DNA of 64,000 bases from contig NZ_VDUX01000001.1 of the NCBI RefSeq assembly GCF_008039565.1, forward strand, positions 1 through 64,000, written 5' to 3'. Below, piece by piece: positions 17,383 to 26,515 of the stretch (the first letter of the stretch is position 1; each line of letters begins with the position of its first letter). The notes under the pieces are model-generated. The model was not told the origin of the DNA. It saw only the letters and a program-made list of their open reading frames with translations, and searched no databases. The DNA is from Aeromicrobium terrae. GTDB taxonomy: Bacteria > Actinomycetota > Actinomycetes > Propionibacteriales > Nocardioidaceae. A program made the translations under genes and the position numbers.

Positions 17383-18020
17383 CCGAGAGGACCACCACCG
17401 TGCCCGACACCACCGACCGCCTGGCCGAGCTGCTGGACCGCGAGGAGCTGTTCGACCTGGCTCGCCGGGAGCGGTTCGCCCGCGACCAGCGACGGTTCGA
17501 CGTGATGCGCGACTGCTTCCACGACGACGCCTACGTCCGCACCACCTGGTACGAGGGACGCGGCGGCGAGGCCTACGTCGAGGCCACGAAGGCGTGGATG
17601 GAGCGGACGGGCAACAGCAAGCACTGGGTCTTCCCGGCGTACGCCCAGGTCCGCGGCGACCGCGCCACCGTGGAGAGCCCGGCCAAGATCTTCAACCGCA
17701 CCACGGTCGAGGGCGTCGAGGTCGACTTCCACGCCTACTGCCGGTTCTTCTCCCGGGCCGTCCGCGCCGACGGCCGGTGGCGGCTGCTGAGCTTCGAGGC
17801 GCTGCTCGAGCGCGACGAGCTCCGCCCCGTCCACGCCGGCCAGGCCATCCCGGTCGACGTCGAACGGCTCGCCGGCCTTCGTCCGTCGTACCGGTTCCTC
17901 ACCTGGATCCAGTCGACCCGCGGGGTCACCGTGAGCCAGGACCTGCTGGGCGACGACCAGCCCGAGGAGCTGGCCGCGTTCCACCGGGGCGAGGACGCCT
18001 GGCTCGTCGAAGGGGAGTGA
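17379..18020 (+). CDS. SnoaL/NTF2-like protein
   Basis: A 213-residue protein with one SnoaL/NTF2-like cone domain at about residues 15-150. The pattern is a helix with RFARDQRRFDVMRDCFHDDAY followed by YEGRGGEAYVEATKAW. Enzymes of this fold act as dehydratases, isomerases or small dioxygenase subunits, and many members have no known activity. The C-terminal 60 residues contain a Trp/Arg-rich stretch and no motif I know. It is the last gene of the plus-strand island operon and converges, four bases apart, with the next regulator gene. Confidence 0.8.
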   Translation: MTERTTTVPDTTDRLAELLDREELFDLARRERFARDQRRFDVMRDCFHDDAYVRTTWYEGRGGEAYVEATKAWMERTGNSKHWVFPAYAQVRGDRATVESPAKIFNRTTVEGVEVDFHAYCRFFSRAVRADGRWRLLSFEALLERDELRPVHAGQAIPVDVERLAGLRPSYRFLTWIQSTRGVTVSQDLLGDDQPEELAAFHRGEDAWLVEGE

Positions 18021-18023
18021 GGG

Positions 18024-18749
18024 TCAGCGGCGCAGGCCCTGGCTGAGCCGCTCGGCGGCTGCGGCCACGGCGGGCGCGTGCATGCGGCCCGGCTGACGGG
18101 TGAGGCGCTCGAGCGGTCCCGACACCGAGACCGCCGCGACGACTTTGCCGGACGGTGAGCGCACCGGCGCGGACACCGATCCGACGCCGTTCTCGCGCTC
18201 GCCGACGCTCTGCGCCCAGCCGCGCCGGCGGACGGCGGACAGCTCGGCGGCGGAGAACGCCGACTTCAGCAGGCCCTTGTTCATGCGCTCCGGGTCTTCC
18301 CAGGCGAGGAGGACCTGGGCGGCGGAGCCGGCGTTCATCGTCAGCTGGCTGCCCACGGGGATCGAGTCGCGCAGGCCGGTGGGGCGGTCGGCGGCCGCGA
18401 CGCAGACACGGAAGTCGCCCTGGCGGCGGAACAGCTGGGCGGACTCGCCGGTGATGTCGCGCAGGCGCGCGAGCACGGGGCCGGCGGCGGCGAGGAGGCG
18501 GTCCTCGCCGGCGGCCGCGGCCAGCTCGCCGAGGCGCGGACCGAGGACGAAGCGGCCCTGCATGTCGCGGGCCACGAGACGATGGTGCTCGAGAGCGACC
18601 GCGAGACGATGGGCGGTGGGACGCGCGAGGCCGGTGGCGGCGACCAGCCCGGCGAGCGTGGCGGGGCCGGGCTCGAGAGCGGCGAGCACGAGGGCCGCCT
18701 TGTCGAGGACGCCGACGCCGCTGCCGGTGCTGGAGGAGCTGTTGTCCAT
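18024..18749 (-). CDS. IclR-family regulator, NdgR/LtbR type, of leucine biosynthesis
   Basis: A 241-residue IclR protein. The winged helix (ATLAGLVAATGLARPTAHRL) lies at about 30-50 and the effector domain at about 75-235. It is transcribed divergently from leuC with 51 bases between the starts. In Streptomyces (NdgR) and Corynebacterium (LtbR), IclR proteins in exactly this position control leuCD and other amino-acid genes. The same role is therefore very likely here, although the gene also abuts the catabolic island. The start was set at 18749, which gives the normal family length; a longer in-frame stretch upstream runs against leuC and is not coding. Confidence 0.92.
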   Translation of the reverse strand: MDNSSSSTGSGVGVLDKAALVLAALEPGPATLAGLVAATGLARPTAHRLAVALEHHRLVARDMQGRFVLGPRLGELAAAAGEDRLLAAAGPVLARLRDITGESAQLFRRQGDFRVCVAAADRPTGLRDSIPVGSQLTMNAGSAAQVLLAWEDPERMNKGLLKSAFSAAELSAVRRRGWAQSVGERENGVGSVSAPVRSPSGKVVAAVSVSGPLERLTRQPGRMHAPAVAAAAERLSQGLRR

Positions 18750-18754
18750 GTATT

Positions 18755-18785
18755 GATACTGCCGTATCGCATCTTGAGACGCAAG
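18755..18785. promoter_or_regulatory. leuC / regulator intergenic operator candidates
   Basis: Two inverted repeats lie in the 51-base divergent gap. GATAC and GTATC (18755-18759 and 18764-18768) are separated by four bases, and CTTG and CAAG (18773-18776 and 18782-18785) by five. They are plausible binding sites for the divergent IclR protein. A TAGCGT box at 18789-18794 lies six bases before the leuC ATG and would make the leuC message leaderless, which fits the lack of a ribosome binding site. Confidence 0.5.
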
Positions 18786-18800
18786 TGTTAGCGTAGCGAC

Positions 18801-20213
18801 ATGGGTAAGACGCTCGCCGAGAAGATCTGGGATGACCACGTGGTTCGCTCCGCCGAGGGCGAGCCCGACCTGCTGTACATCGACCTCCACCTCATCCACG
18901 AGGTGACGAGCCCGCAGGCGTTCGACGGGTTGCGGCTGTCCGGCCGCAGCGTCCGCCGTCCCGACCTGACGCTGGCCACCGAGGACCACAACATCCCCAC
19001 GACGGACCTCGACAAGCCCATCGCCGACCCCGTCTCGCGCAAGCAGGTCGAGACGCTGCGCGCCAATGCCGAGGAGTTCGGCGTCCGGCTGTACCCGATG
19101 GGCAACCTCGACCAGGGCATCGTCCACGTCGTCGGCCCGCAGCTCGGCCTGACGCAGCCCGGCATGACGATCGTGTGCGGCGACTCCCACACGTCGACGC
19201 ACGGGGCGTTCGGCGCCATCGCGTTCGGCATCGGCACCAGCGAGGTCGAGCACGTGCTGGCCACGCAGTCCCTGTCGCAGGCCAAGCCGAAGATGATGGC
19301 CGTCGAGGTGGAGGGCGAGCTGCCCGCCGACGCCACGGCGAAGGACCTGATCCTCGCCCTGATCGCGCAGGAGACCACCGGCGGCGGCCAGGGCTACATC
19401 GTCGAGTACCGCGGCGAGGCCATCAGGAAGCTGTCGATGGAAGCCCGCATGACGATCTGCAACATGTCGATCGAGTGGGGCGCCAAGGCCGGCCTCATCG
19501 CTCCCGACCAGACCACGTTCGACTACATCAAGGGCCGTCCGCACGCCCCGCAGGCCGAGGCCTGGGACGCGGCCGTCGCCTACTGGGAGAGCCTCGTCAC
19601 CGACGACGACGCCGAGTTCGACAAGGTCGTCACGATCGACGCCTCGACGATCGGCCCGTTCGTCACCTGGGGCACCAACCCCGGCCAGGGCGTACCGCTG
19701 ACCGCGTCGGTCCCGCACCCCGACGAGTTCGAGGACCCCAACGAGAAGGTCGCCGCCGAGCGCGCGCTGGAGTACATGGGCCTGACGGCCGGCACGCCGA
19801 TGCGCGAGATCGACGTCGACACGGTCTTCATCGGCTCCTGCACCAACGGCCGCATGGAGGACCTCCGCACGGCCGCCGAGATCATCAAGGGCCGCCAGGT
19901 CGCGGAGAACACCCGTGTGCTCGTCGTGCCCGGCTCGGTCCGCGTGCGACTGCAGGCCGAGGAGGAGGGCCTCGACGTCGTCTTCAAGGAGGCGGGCGCC
20001 GAGTGGCGCGGCGCGGGCTGCTCGATGTGCCTCGGCATGAACCCGGACCAGCTGACGCCGGGGGAGCGCAGCGCGTCGACCTCCAACCGCAACTTCGAGG
20101 GCCGCCAGGGCAAGGGCGGCCGCACCCACCTGGTGTCGCCCGAGGTGGCGGTGGCCACCGGCATCCTCGGCCACCTCGCCAGCCCTGCCGACCTGGAACC
20201 CCTGGAGGCCTGA
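18801..20213 (+). CDS. leuC: 3-isopropylmalate dehydratase large subunit
   Basis: A 470-residue aconitase-family enzyme of leucine biosynthesis that isomerises 2- to 3-isopropylmalate with LeuD. The three [4Fe-4S] cysteines are visible in [12 protein letters not shown] and in [24 protein letters not shown] and the N-terminal KIWDDHVV are family hallmarks. No ribosome binding site precedes the ATG; a -10-like TAGCGT six bases upstream suggests a leaderless transcript. leuD starts three bases after its stop. Confidence 0.98.
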   Translation: MGKTLAEKIWDDHVVRSAEGEPDLLYIDLHLIHEVTSPQAFDGLRLSGRSVRRPDLTLATEDHNIPTTDLDKPIADPVSRKQVETLRANAEEFGVRLYPMGNLDQGIVHVVGPQLGLTQPGMTIVCGDSHTSTHGAFGAIAFGIGTSEVEHVLATQSLSQAKPKMMAVEVEGELPADATAKDLILALIAQETTGGGQGYIVEYRGEAIRKLSMEARMTICNMSIEWGAKAGLIAPDQTTFDYIKGRPHAPQAEAWDAAVAYWESLVTDDDAEFDKVVTIDASTIGPFVTWGTNPGQGVPLTASVPHPDEFEDPNEKVAAERALEYMGLTAGTPMREIDVDTVFIGSCTNGRMEDLRTAAEIIKGRQVAENTRVLVVPGSVRVRLQAEEEGLDVVFKEAGAEWRGAGCSMCLGMNPDQLTPGERSASTSNRNFEGRQGKGGRTHLVSPEVAVATGILGHLASPADLEPLEA

Positions 20214-20215
20214 CC

Positions 20216-20815
20216 ATGGAGAAGTTCACGACCCACACCGGCGTCGGCGCCCCGCTGAAGCGCAGCAACGTCGACACCGACCAGATCATCCCGGCGGTCT
20301 ACCTCAAGCGCGTCACGCGCACCGGCTTCGAGGACGGCCTGTTCGCCGCCTGGCGGAACGACCCGTCGTTCGTGCTGAACCAGGACGCGTACAAGAACGC
20401 CACGGTGCTGGTGGCCGGGCCGGACTTCGGCACCGGCTCGTCGCGCGAGCACGCCGTCTGGGCGCTTCAGAACTACGGCTTCAAGGTCGTCATCAGCTCG
20501 CGCTTCGGCGACATCTTCCGCGGCAACTCCGGCAAGGCCGGGCTGCTCGCCGCGCAGGTGGACGAGAAGGTCGTCCAACGCCTCTGGGACTACCTGGACG
20601 ACAACCCGGGTGCCAGCATCACCATCGACCTCGAGTCCCGCACGGTGAAGGCCGGTGACGGCATCGACGCGATCGAGGACTCGTTCACGATCGACGACTA
20701 CACCCGCTGGCGTCTCCTCGAGGGCCTGGACGACATCGCCATCACCCTCGGCCACGCCGACGCCATCGAGTCCTACGAGCAGGACCGCCTCGCCTTCAAG
20801 CCGACCACGGTCTAG
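20216..20815 (+). CDS. leuD: 3-isopropylmalate dehydratase small subunit
   Basis: A 199-residue swivel-domain partner of LeuC. The pattern [15 protein letters not shown] near the N-terminus and [17 protein letters not shown] at about 70 are diagnostic. GGAGG lies nine bases before the ATG, inside the end of leuC. It has the normal length and completes the leuCD operon, which ends at a strong hairpin 22 bases downstream. Confidence 0.98.
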   Translation: MEKFTTHTGVGAPLKRSNVDTDQIIPAVYLKRVTRTGFEDGLFAAWRNDPSFVLNQDAYKNATVLVAGPDFGTGSSREHAVWALQNYGFKVVISSRFGDIFRGNSGKAGLLAAQVDEKVVQRLWDYLDDNPGASITIDLESRTVKAGDGIDAIEDSFTIDDYTRWRLLEGLDDIAITLGHADAIESYEQDRLAFKPTTV

Positions 20816-20836
20816 CCCTGGTGCTCGTCGAGAGCA

Positions 20837-20891
20837 AAATGTGACGCGGAGGGCGTCATCCGACTCGGATGGCGCCCTCCGCGTCACATTT
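20837..20891. terminator. bidirectional intrinsic terminator
   Basis: A 27-base stem at 20837-20863 pairs with 20865-20891 around a single central base, with one G-T wobble the only imperfection. An A-run precedes the stem and a T-run follows it, so it can work on both strands. It lies between the convergent leuD and CocE-type hydrolase genes. Confidence 0.85.
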
Positions 20892-20907
20892 CGCGAAGTC
20901 CGGGGGT

Positions 20908-22638
20908 CTAGTTCAGGGCGGCGGGCAGGTTGCTCTCCGGGAGGACGGGGAGCAGGAGGCGCGAGCCGCTGGTGCCGCCGACGCGCACGGACGTGAGCCC
21001 GGGCAGCGTGGGCAGGGAGGCGAGCGACGCGCCCACGAGGTCGAGACGGATGCGGTGGCCGGCCTTGAACCGGTTGCCGACCGGCCAGAGCTCCACGTGG
21101 TAGAGCTTCGGTGTGAGCGACGCCAGGGGCGTCTTCCTGCTGAAGTCGCCGTACGGCTGGACGATCGTGCCGTTGCCGTCCTTGAGCGACTTCGACTCGT
21201 CGATGTCCGGGAACGACGTGAGCAGCCGCCCGACGGTCAGCGGGTGCGACGAGCCGTCCGGGGCGACGTCGGTGAGCACGGCCCAGATCGCGGTCTCCGG
21301 TGACGTGGAGGACAACCGGACGTCCAGCGCGGCCGGGCCGACGGCCAGCACGTCCTGCTTCAGCGGCCTGGTCGTGTAGCTGAGGCCGAGCGGCTCGGTC
21401 AGGTCCATCTGGCTGAGGAACGGCAGCGCGGTGGTGAGCTGGTTCAGTCCGAAGCCGCCGAGGATCGCCGTGTTCGGCGGGTCGCTGTTGAACGGGATCG
21501 TCGGGGCGGCGAGGTACGTCTGCAGCCCGGTCTTGCCCGGGGAGCCGAGCGTGAGCGAGCCGTCGTTGAGGGAGCGCGCCGACCCGCTCTTCGTGGCGTC
21601 GAGGCTGAGCGAGTGCCAGGTGGTGCCGGGCACGGGCCAGTCGGTGGCGTTCCGGCTGACGTACTGGCCGGCCAGCATGTCCTCGCGGTCGCCGTCGGAC
21701 AGCAGCATCTGCACGCGCGGGTGGTTCTCGACGCCGTTGTCGACGCCGCTCAGGTAGTGGTCGAACCACGCGTTCGTCTCCGCCGCGCCGCCGTCGGTGC
21801 CCTCTGGCGCGCCGTCGTGCGCGCCGACGACCAGGAGGTGGGCGCCGTCGTCACGGAGCTGCTGGTACCCCTGGAACGCACCGCGCGACTCGACGTCGAA
21901 GAACCCGTCGATCACGAGCACCGGCACGTGGTTGACGTCGCCGCGGAACCGGCGCTTCTTCCAGAAGTCGTCCAGCGTCGGGTGCAGGAGGCCGGCGTTG
22001 AGGCCGGCGAGGAACAACCCGGACAGCACGTCGAGGGACGACGCCGGGTTCCGCTCGAGCCGCTCGGCGCCCTGCAGCAGGGCCGGGGCGCCGATCAGCA
22101 GGATCACGCCGGCGCCCGGGACGATGTTGGAGACGCCGCCGGGCACGAGCAGGTCGCGGTAGAGCTCGAACGTGCCGGACTTGAGCACCATCGCCTTCAC
22201 GCAGGGCAGCTGCTGGTGCATCGAGTTGTAGATGATGATCGCGCTGGCCGAGAACCCGTTGATGCCGAGCGAGCCGTTGCTCCACGGCTGCTCGCAGGCC
22301 CACTGGAGCACCTCGGGGACGTCGGCCTGGTTGCGCGGGCCGAGGGCGTCGAACTGGCCGTCGCTGCTGCCGGTGCCGCGGATCTGCACCAGCAGGACGT
22401 TCGTGCCGGCACTGGGCGTCACCGTCTGGCTGTTGTTGCCGTAGGGGCTGAACTCGACGACCGTCGGGCGGGGCACGGACGGGTCCGAGCTGAACAGCGT
22501 GGTCTGCAGCGAGACGCCGTCGGACGTGGTGAACCGGATCGACTGTGCCGTGGGCTCCGGGTCCGCGGCGGCGGCCGGGGTCGCGGCGAGCCCGGCGGTG
22601 GTCAGCAGCAGGCCGGCGAGCGCGGCGACGAGACGCAT
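20908..22638 (-). CDS. secreted CocE/NonD-family (S15-type) hydrolase
   Basis: A 576-residue exported alpha/beta hydrolase. The signal peptide covers about residues 1-25 (Ala-rich end PAAAA, then DPEP). The N-terminal half carries the catalytic fold: nucleophile Ser130 in NGFSAS, Asp in LVIDGFFDV, and His in VVGAHDG. The C-terminal half is the jelly-roll X-Pro dipeptidyl-peptidase C domain (VELWPVGNRFKAGHRIRLDL). Such enzymes hydrolyse acyl esters or peptides outside the cell. The ATG is preceded by TAATAT with a six-base gap, indicating a leaderless message, and a palindrome overlaps the promoter. Confidence 0.88.
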   Translation of the reverse strand: MRLVAALAGLLLTTAGLAATPAAAADPEPTAQSIRFTTSDGVSLQTTLFSSDPSVPRPTVVEFSPYGNNSQTVTPSAGTNVLLVQIRGTGSSDGQFDALGPRNQADVPEVLQWACEQPWSNGSLGINGFSASAIIIYNSMHQQLPCVKAMVLKSGTFELYRDLLVPGGVSNIVPGAGVILLIGAPALLQGAERLERNPASSLDVLSGLFLAGLNAGLLHPTLDDFWKKRRFRGDVNHVPVLVIDGFFDVESRGAFQGYQQLRDDGAHLLVVGAHDGAPEGTDGGAAETNAWFDHYLSGVDNGVENHPRVQMLLSDGDREDMLAGQYVSRNATDWPVPGTTWHSLSLDATKSGSARSLNDGSLTLGSPGKTGLQTYLAAPTIPFNSDPPNTAILGGFGLNQLTTALPFLSQMDLTEPLGLSYTTRPLKQDVLAVGPAALDVRLSSTSPETAIWAVLTDVAPDGSSHPLTVGRLLTSFPDIDESKSLKDGNGTIVQPYGDFSRKTPLASLTPKLYHVELWPVGNRFKAGHRIRLDLVGASLASLPTLPGLTSVRVGGTSGSRLLLPVLPESNLPAALN

Positions 22639-22644
22639 CCGGGG

Positions 22645-22665
22645 ATATTAGTACGAACGTACCAA
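22645..22665 (-). promoter_or_regulatory. leaderless promoter with palindromic operator
   Basis: Read on the minus strand, TAATAT (22645-22650) stands six bases before the hydrolase ATG. Overlapping and just upstream is a palindrome (22648-22665): GTACG and CGTAC around two A/T bases, with matching TT...AA outer bases. Its form is that of a TetR-type operator. A repressor there would block the promoter. No TetR gene is in the window, so it would be encoded elsewhere. Confidence 0.6.
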
Positions 22666-22682
22666 CTTTGTCTGCCCCGAGA

Positions 22683-22973
22683 TCAGGCCTTCTTCCCCGC
22701 CCCCTTGACGACAGCGCTGTGGACCTCGTCGAGCTGGGCCGCCAGGCGGGGCAGGTCCTCGAGCAAGGCGAGCTGGCTCTGCAGCGACGTCAGCAGGTCG
22801 CGCACCTCGCCGAGGGTCGTCTTGGTCTCGGTCAGCGTCTTCTCGACGGTGGTCAGCGTGGTGCTGACGTCCGACAGCGTGCCGTCGACGCGCTCGAGCG
22901 TGCCGTCGACGGTGTTGAGCACCTTGTCGGCACGGTTGAGGACCTGGGCGGGGTTGGCAGGAATGAGTCCCAT
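22683..22973 (-). CDS. small coiled-coil protein of unknown function
   Basis: A 96-residue protein built almost entirely of heptad-like repeats. From about residue 10 to 90 hydrophobic residues recur every three to four positions (LNTVDGTLERVDGTLSDV and onward), predicting one long coiled coil. No signal peptide or membrane segment is seen. I placed the start at 22973 (MGLIPANPAQVL), because the longer frame runs through the next gene. It follows the OB-fold-like gene by ten bases and may share its transcript. I recognise no named family. Confidence 0.65.
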   Translation of the reverse strand: MGLIPANPAQVLNRADKVLNTVDGTLERVDGTLSDVSTTLTTVEKTLTETKTTLGEVRDLLTSLQSQLALLEDLPRLAAQLDEVHSAVVKGAGKKA

Positions 22974-22983
22974 GGCGGGTATC

Positions 22984-23166
22984 TCACCACAGACGGATGC
23001 CGGTGATGCCCTGTTCACCAGCATCGATGAACACGCGCTGCCCGATCCGCAGGTGCCGGATGTGCTCCGCGAGCGCCTCGCCGGGGAAGGCCATGCGCAG
23101 GCCGTCGTCGGTCAACAGGTCACCGGAACGGGAGACCGGGTCGTACGTCGCGACGGTTCCTTGCAC
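22984..23166 (-). CDS. small cold-shock-like (OB-fold) protein
   Basis: A 60-residue protein beginning MQGTVATYDPVSRSGDLLTD, the pattern of cold-shock-like proteins (a first strand with Gly-Thr-Val, then a turn with Asp-Asp-Gly). The aromatic RNP1/RNP2 motifs of true CspA are weak, so nucleic-acid binding is uncertain. The GTG start is supported by TACCCT six bases upstream, the leaderless geometry used elsewhere here. It diverges from recC with 46 bases between starts. Similar short proteins are common in actinobacteria. Confidence 0.7.
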   Translation of the reverse strand: MQGTVATYDPVSRSGDLLTDDGLRMAFPGEALAEHIRHLRIGQRVFIDAGEQGITGIRLW

Positions 23167-23212
23167 GTCCCCAGGGTATCCGTCGGCACGCCGTCGTAGA
23201 GTCGCGCTCACC

Positions 23213-26200
23213 GTGGCTCTCACCCTGCATCGCGCCCAGCGCGCCGACCTGCTCGCCGAGGCGCTCGCCGACGTCCTGCGGGAGCCGCAGGCCGACCCGT
23301 TCGCGCGCGAGCTCGTCATCGTCCCCGCGCGGGGCATCGAGCGCTGGCTGAGCCAGCGCCTGTCGCACCGGCTCGGCGCGGACGCCGGCGACGACGGCGT
23401 GTGCGCGGCGGTCGACTTCCGCACGCCGCGCTCGCTCGTGGCCGAGCTCACCGGCATCGGCGACGACGACCCGTGGTCGCCCGACGTCCTGGTCTGGACG
23501 GTGCTCGAGGTCATCGACTCGCACACCGGCGAATCGTGGATGGCCACGCTCGACGCCCACCTCGGCCGCACCCTGGAGGGCGAGGAGGCCGAGCTGCGAC
23601 ACGGCCGCCGCTACGCCGTGGCCCGTCGGCTGGCCGGACTGTTCGCCTCCTACGCCGTGCAACGTCCGTCCCTGCTCACCGCGTGGGCCGCGGGCCAGGA
23701 CGACGTCGATCCCGACCTCGCGTGGCAGCCGGAGCTCTGGCGCCACGTCCTTGACCTGGTGGACGCTCCGCCACCGGCAGAACGGCACGCGGCCACCCTC
23801 GAGGCGCTGGCCGCGGGCGAGGGCGCGGCCGACCTCCCGCCACGACTCTCGTTGTTCGGCCACACGCGCATCGCTGCCACCGAGGCCGAGCTCCTCGGCG
23901 CGCTGGGCCGCCACCGCGACGTCCACGTCTGGCTGCCGCACCCCTCGGAGGCCATGTGGACGGCGCTCTCCGGCCTCGGCGGCGCCGTGCCGCGCGACGA
24001 GGACCGCAGCCACGAGCGGGTCGGGCACCCGCTGCTGGCGTCGCTGGGGCGCGACGTCCGCGAGCTGCAGCGCACGCTGGAGCCCGTGGTCGATGTCGAC
24101 GAGGCCGTCGGCCCGCCGCCGCCCCGGCCGGGCACGCTGCTCGGGCTGCTCCAGTCCGACCTCGCCGCGTCGTCGCTCGCCGACGCCTCCGGACGGCAGC
24201 TCGAAGCCGGCGACCGCAGCGTCCAGGTGCACGCGTGCCACGGCCCGGCACGCCAGGTCGACGTCCTGCGCGAGGTGATCCTGGGCCTGCTCGCCGACGA
24301 CCCCAGCCTCGAGCCGCGCGACGTCCTCGTCATGTGTCCGGACATCGAGGCGTACGCGCCGCTGGTGGAGGCGGCGTTCGGGCTGGGCTCGGTCGCCGCG
24401 GCCACCGGCCACCACGGCTGGCACCCCGGGCACGCGCTCGAGGTGCGCCTGGCCGACCGCGCGCTCACGCGCACCAACCCGCTGCTGGCCGTCGTCGACG
24501 CGGTGCTGACCATCGCCGGCGGACGGGCCGAGGCCAGCGCGGTCCTCGACCTGTGCGCCACGGACCCGGTCCGGCGCCGGTTCGGCTTCAGCGACGACGA
24601 CCTCGACCGCATCGGCTCCTGGGTCGACGCCGCGGGCATCCGCTGGGCGTTCGACGCCGAGCACCGCCGGCCGTACGGGCTGGAGCGCTACGTCCACAAC
24701 ACCTGGCGGTTCGGGCTCGACCGCGTGCTCGCCGGCGTCGCGGTGTCCGACGACGCCAACCGCTGGATCGACACCACGCTGCCGCTCGACGACGTCGGGT
24801 CCACGTCGATCGACCTCGCCGGCCGCCTGGCCGAGCTCGTCGACCGCCTGCACGCCGTCACCGAACGGATGGTCGGGTCGCACCCGGTGACGCACTGGCT
24901 GGACGCGATGACCGAGGCCGTCGCCTCGCTGACGTCGGTGGCGTGGGGCGAGGAGTGGCAGACCGCGCAGGTGCAGCGCGAGATCGCCGCCCTCGGCGAC
25001 GCCGCCGGCGGGCGCACCGAGCTGCGGCTCCCGGACGTGCGGGCCCTGTTGGCCGAGCGCCTCGCGGGGCGTCCCACGCGGGCGAACTTCCGGAGCGGGT
25101 CGCTCACCGTCTGCACGATGGTGCCGATGCGCTCGGTGCCGCACCGGGTCGTGTGCCTGCTGGGGCTCGACGACGACGTGTTCCCGCGCAACACCATCGT
25201 CGACGGTGACGACGCCCTCGCGCGTCGGCCGGTCACCGGCGAGCGCGACCCGCGCAGCGAGGACCGCCAGCTCCTGCTCGACGCCGTCATGGCGGCCACC
25301 GAGCACCTCGTCGTCACCTACTCCGGGGCCCAGGAGACCACCGGCCAGACCCGGCCGCCGGCCGTCCCGCTGGGCGAGCTGCTCGACGCGCTCGACGCCA
25401 CGGTGGAAGGTGCCCGCCACCGGGTCGTCGTCCACCACCCCCTCCAGCCGTTCGACCAGCGCAACCTGGTCCCGGGGGTCCTGCAGACCGACCGGCCCTT
25501 CTCGTTCGACCCGGCCGCCCTGGCCGGTGCCCGTGCGGCCGCCGGCCCGCGCCGCCCGGTCGAGCCGTTCGTCGACCTTCCCGCCCTGCCGCCCGCCGAC
25601 GTCGACCTCGCCGACCTCGGCGCGTTCCTCCGCCACCCGGTCCGGGCGTTCCTGTCCCGCCGCATGGGCATCGCACTGCCCGAGGACGGCGAGGAGGTCG
25701 TCGACGTCCTGCCCCTCGAGATCGACAGCCTGGCCGGCTGGAGCGTGGGGGACCGGCTGCTCCGCGACGTCCTGGCCGGCACCGACCTCGACCTCGCCCG
25801 CCAGAAGGAGTGGCGGCGCGGGACGCTCCCGCCCGGCCGGCAGCTCGGCTGGCAGACGCTGACCGAGACGGCGGGAGCCGTCGCGCCGGTCGCCGCCGAG
25901 GCCATCGGCCTGCGCGGCGACGAGGCGGCCGCGTCCGTGGACGTGGACGTCGACCTCGGGGACGGCCGCCGGCTCCGCGGCACCGTCTCCGACGTCTACG
26001 GCAGCCGACGGGTCGAGGCCACCTACTCCAAGTGCGGGCCGCGCCACTACCTCGACGCCTGGCTGCCGCTGCTCGCGCTCTGCGCCACCCGACCGGACGT
26101 CGAGTGGCACTCCGGCGTCGTCGGGCGGGGGAGCCGCGACCAGGCCGTGTCGTCGATCGTGTTCGGGCCGGTCGAGGACGCCACCGAGATCCTCCGCCAG

Positions 26201-26515
26201 CTCGTCGCCCTCCACGACGCCGGCATGCGGGGCCCGGTGCCCTTGCCGCTGAGGACCGGCCACGCCTGGGCCACGAAGCAGCGCGACGTCACCTCGCGGG
26301 CGGCCGCGGCCAAGGAGTGGACCACCACGGACCCGAGCTGGACCAAGGAGGACCAGGACCCGCACCACGTCCGGGTGTGGGGCCGGCTCTCCTTCGACGA
26401 GCTGCTGGCCGCCACCCCGCGGCAGGGGGAGGGCTACGGCGACGAGACCACGCGACTCGGTGCCCTGTCCCGGCGCCTGTGGCAGCCGATCCTCGACCGG
26501 GCGGCGGTGCGCTGA
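23213..26515 (+). CDS. recC: exodeoxyribonuclease V subunit gamma (RecC)
   Basis: An 1100-residue inactive-helicase scaffold of the RecBCD complex, which processes double-strand breaks. VIVPARGIERWLSQRL near the N-terminus is the RecC hallmark. LVMCPDIEAYAPLVEA and MVPMRSVPHRVVCLLGLDD mark the helicase-like domains. The GTG at 23213 was chosen because the family begins at this point, and a TAGAGT box lies ten bases before it. The stop overlaps the recB ATG. Chi recognition is inferred from the family. Confidence 0.94.
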   Translation: MALTLHRAQRADLLAEALADVLREPQADPFARELVIVPARGIERWLSQRLSHRLGADAGDDGVCAAVDFRTPRSLVAELTGIGDDDPWSPDVLVWTVLEVIDSHTGESWMATLDAHLGRTLEGEEAELRHGRRYAVARRLAGLFASYAVQRPSLLTAWAAGQDDVDPDLAWQPELWRHVLDLVDAPPPAERHAATLEALAAGEGAADLPPRLSLFGHTRIAATEAELLGALGRHRDVHVWLPHPSEAMWTALSGLGGAVPRDEDRSHERVGHPLLASLGRDVRELQRTLEPVVDVDEAVGPPPPRPGTLLGLLQSDLAASSLADASGRQLEAGDRSVQVHACHGPARQVDVLREVILGLLADDPSLEPRDVLVMCPDIEAYAPLVEAAFGLGSVAAATGHHGWHPGHALEVRLADRALTRTNPLLAVVDAVLTIAGGRAEASAVLDLCATDPVRRRFGFSDDDLDRIGSWVDAAGIRWAFDAEHRRPYGLERYVHNTWRFGLDRVLAGVAVSDDANRWIDTTLPLDDVGSTSIDLAGRLAELVDRLHAVTERMVGSHPVTHWLDAMTEAVASLTSVAWGEEWQTAQVQREIAALGDAAGGRTELRLPDVRALLAERLAGRPTRANFRSGSLTVCTMVPMRSVPHRVVCLLGLDDDVFPRNTIVDGDDALARRPVTGERDPRSEDRQLLLDAVMAATEHLVVTYSGAQETTGQTRPPAVPLGELLDALDATVEGARHRVVVHHPLQPFDQRNLVPGVLQTDRPFSFDPAALAGARAAAGPRRPVEPFVDLPALPPADVDLADLGAFLRHPVRAFLSRRMGIALPEDGEEVVDVLPLEIDSLAGWSVGDRLLRDVLAGTDLDLARQKEWRRGTLPPGRQLGWQTLTETAGAVAPVAAEAIGLRGDEAAASVDVDVDLGDGRRLRGTVSDVYGSRRVEATYSKCGPRHYLDAWLPLLALCATRPDVEWHSGVVGRGSRDQAVSSIVFGPVEDATEILRQLVALHDAGMRGPVPLPLRTGHAWATKQRDVTSRAAAAKEWTTTDPSWTKEDQDPHHVRVWGRLSFDELLAATPRQGEGYGDETTRLGALSRRLWQPILDRAAVR

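Noticed and set aside
18750-20174. Extension of the minus-strand IclR frame through leuC
   Set aside because: It overlaps all of leuC and has no homology signal; the start at 18749 gives the normal IclR length.
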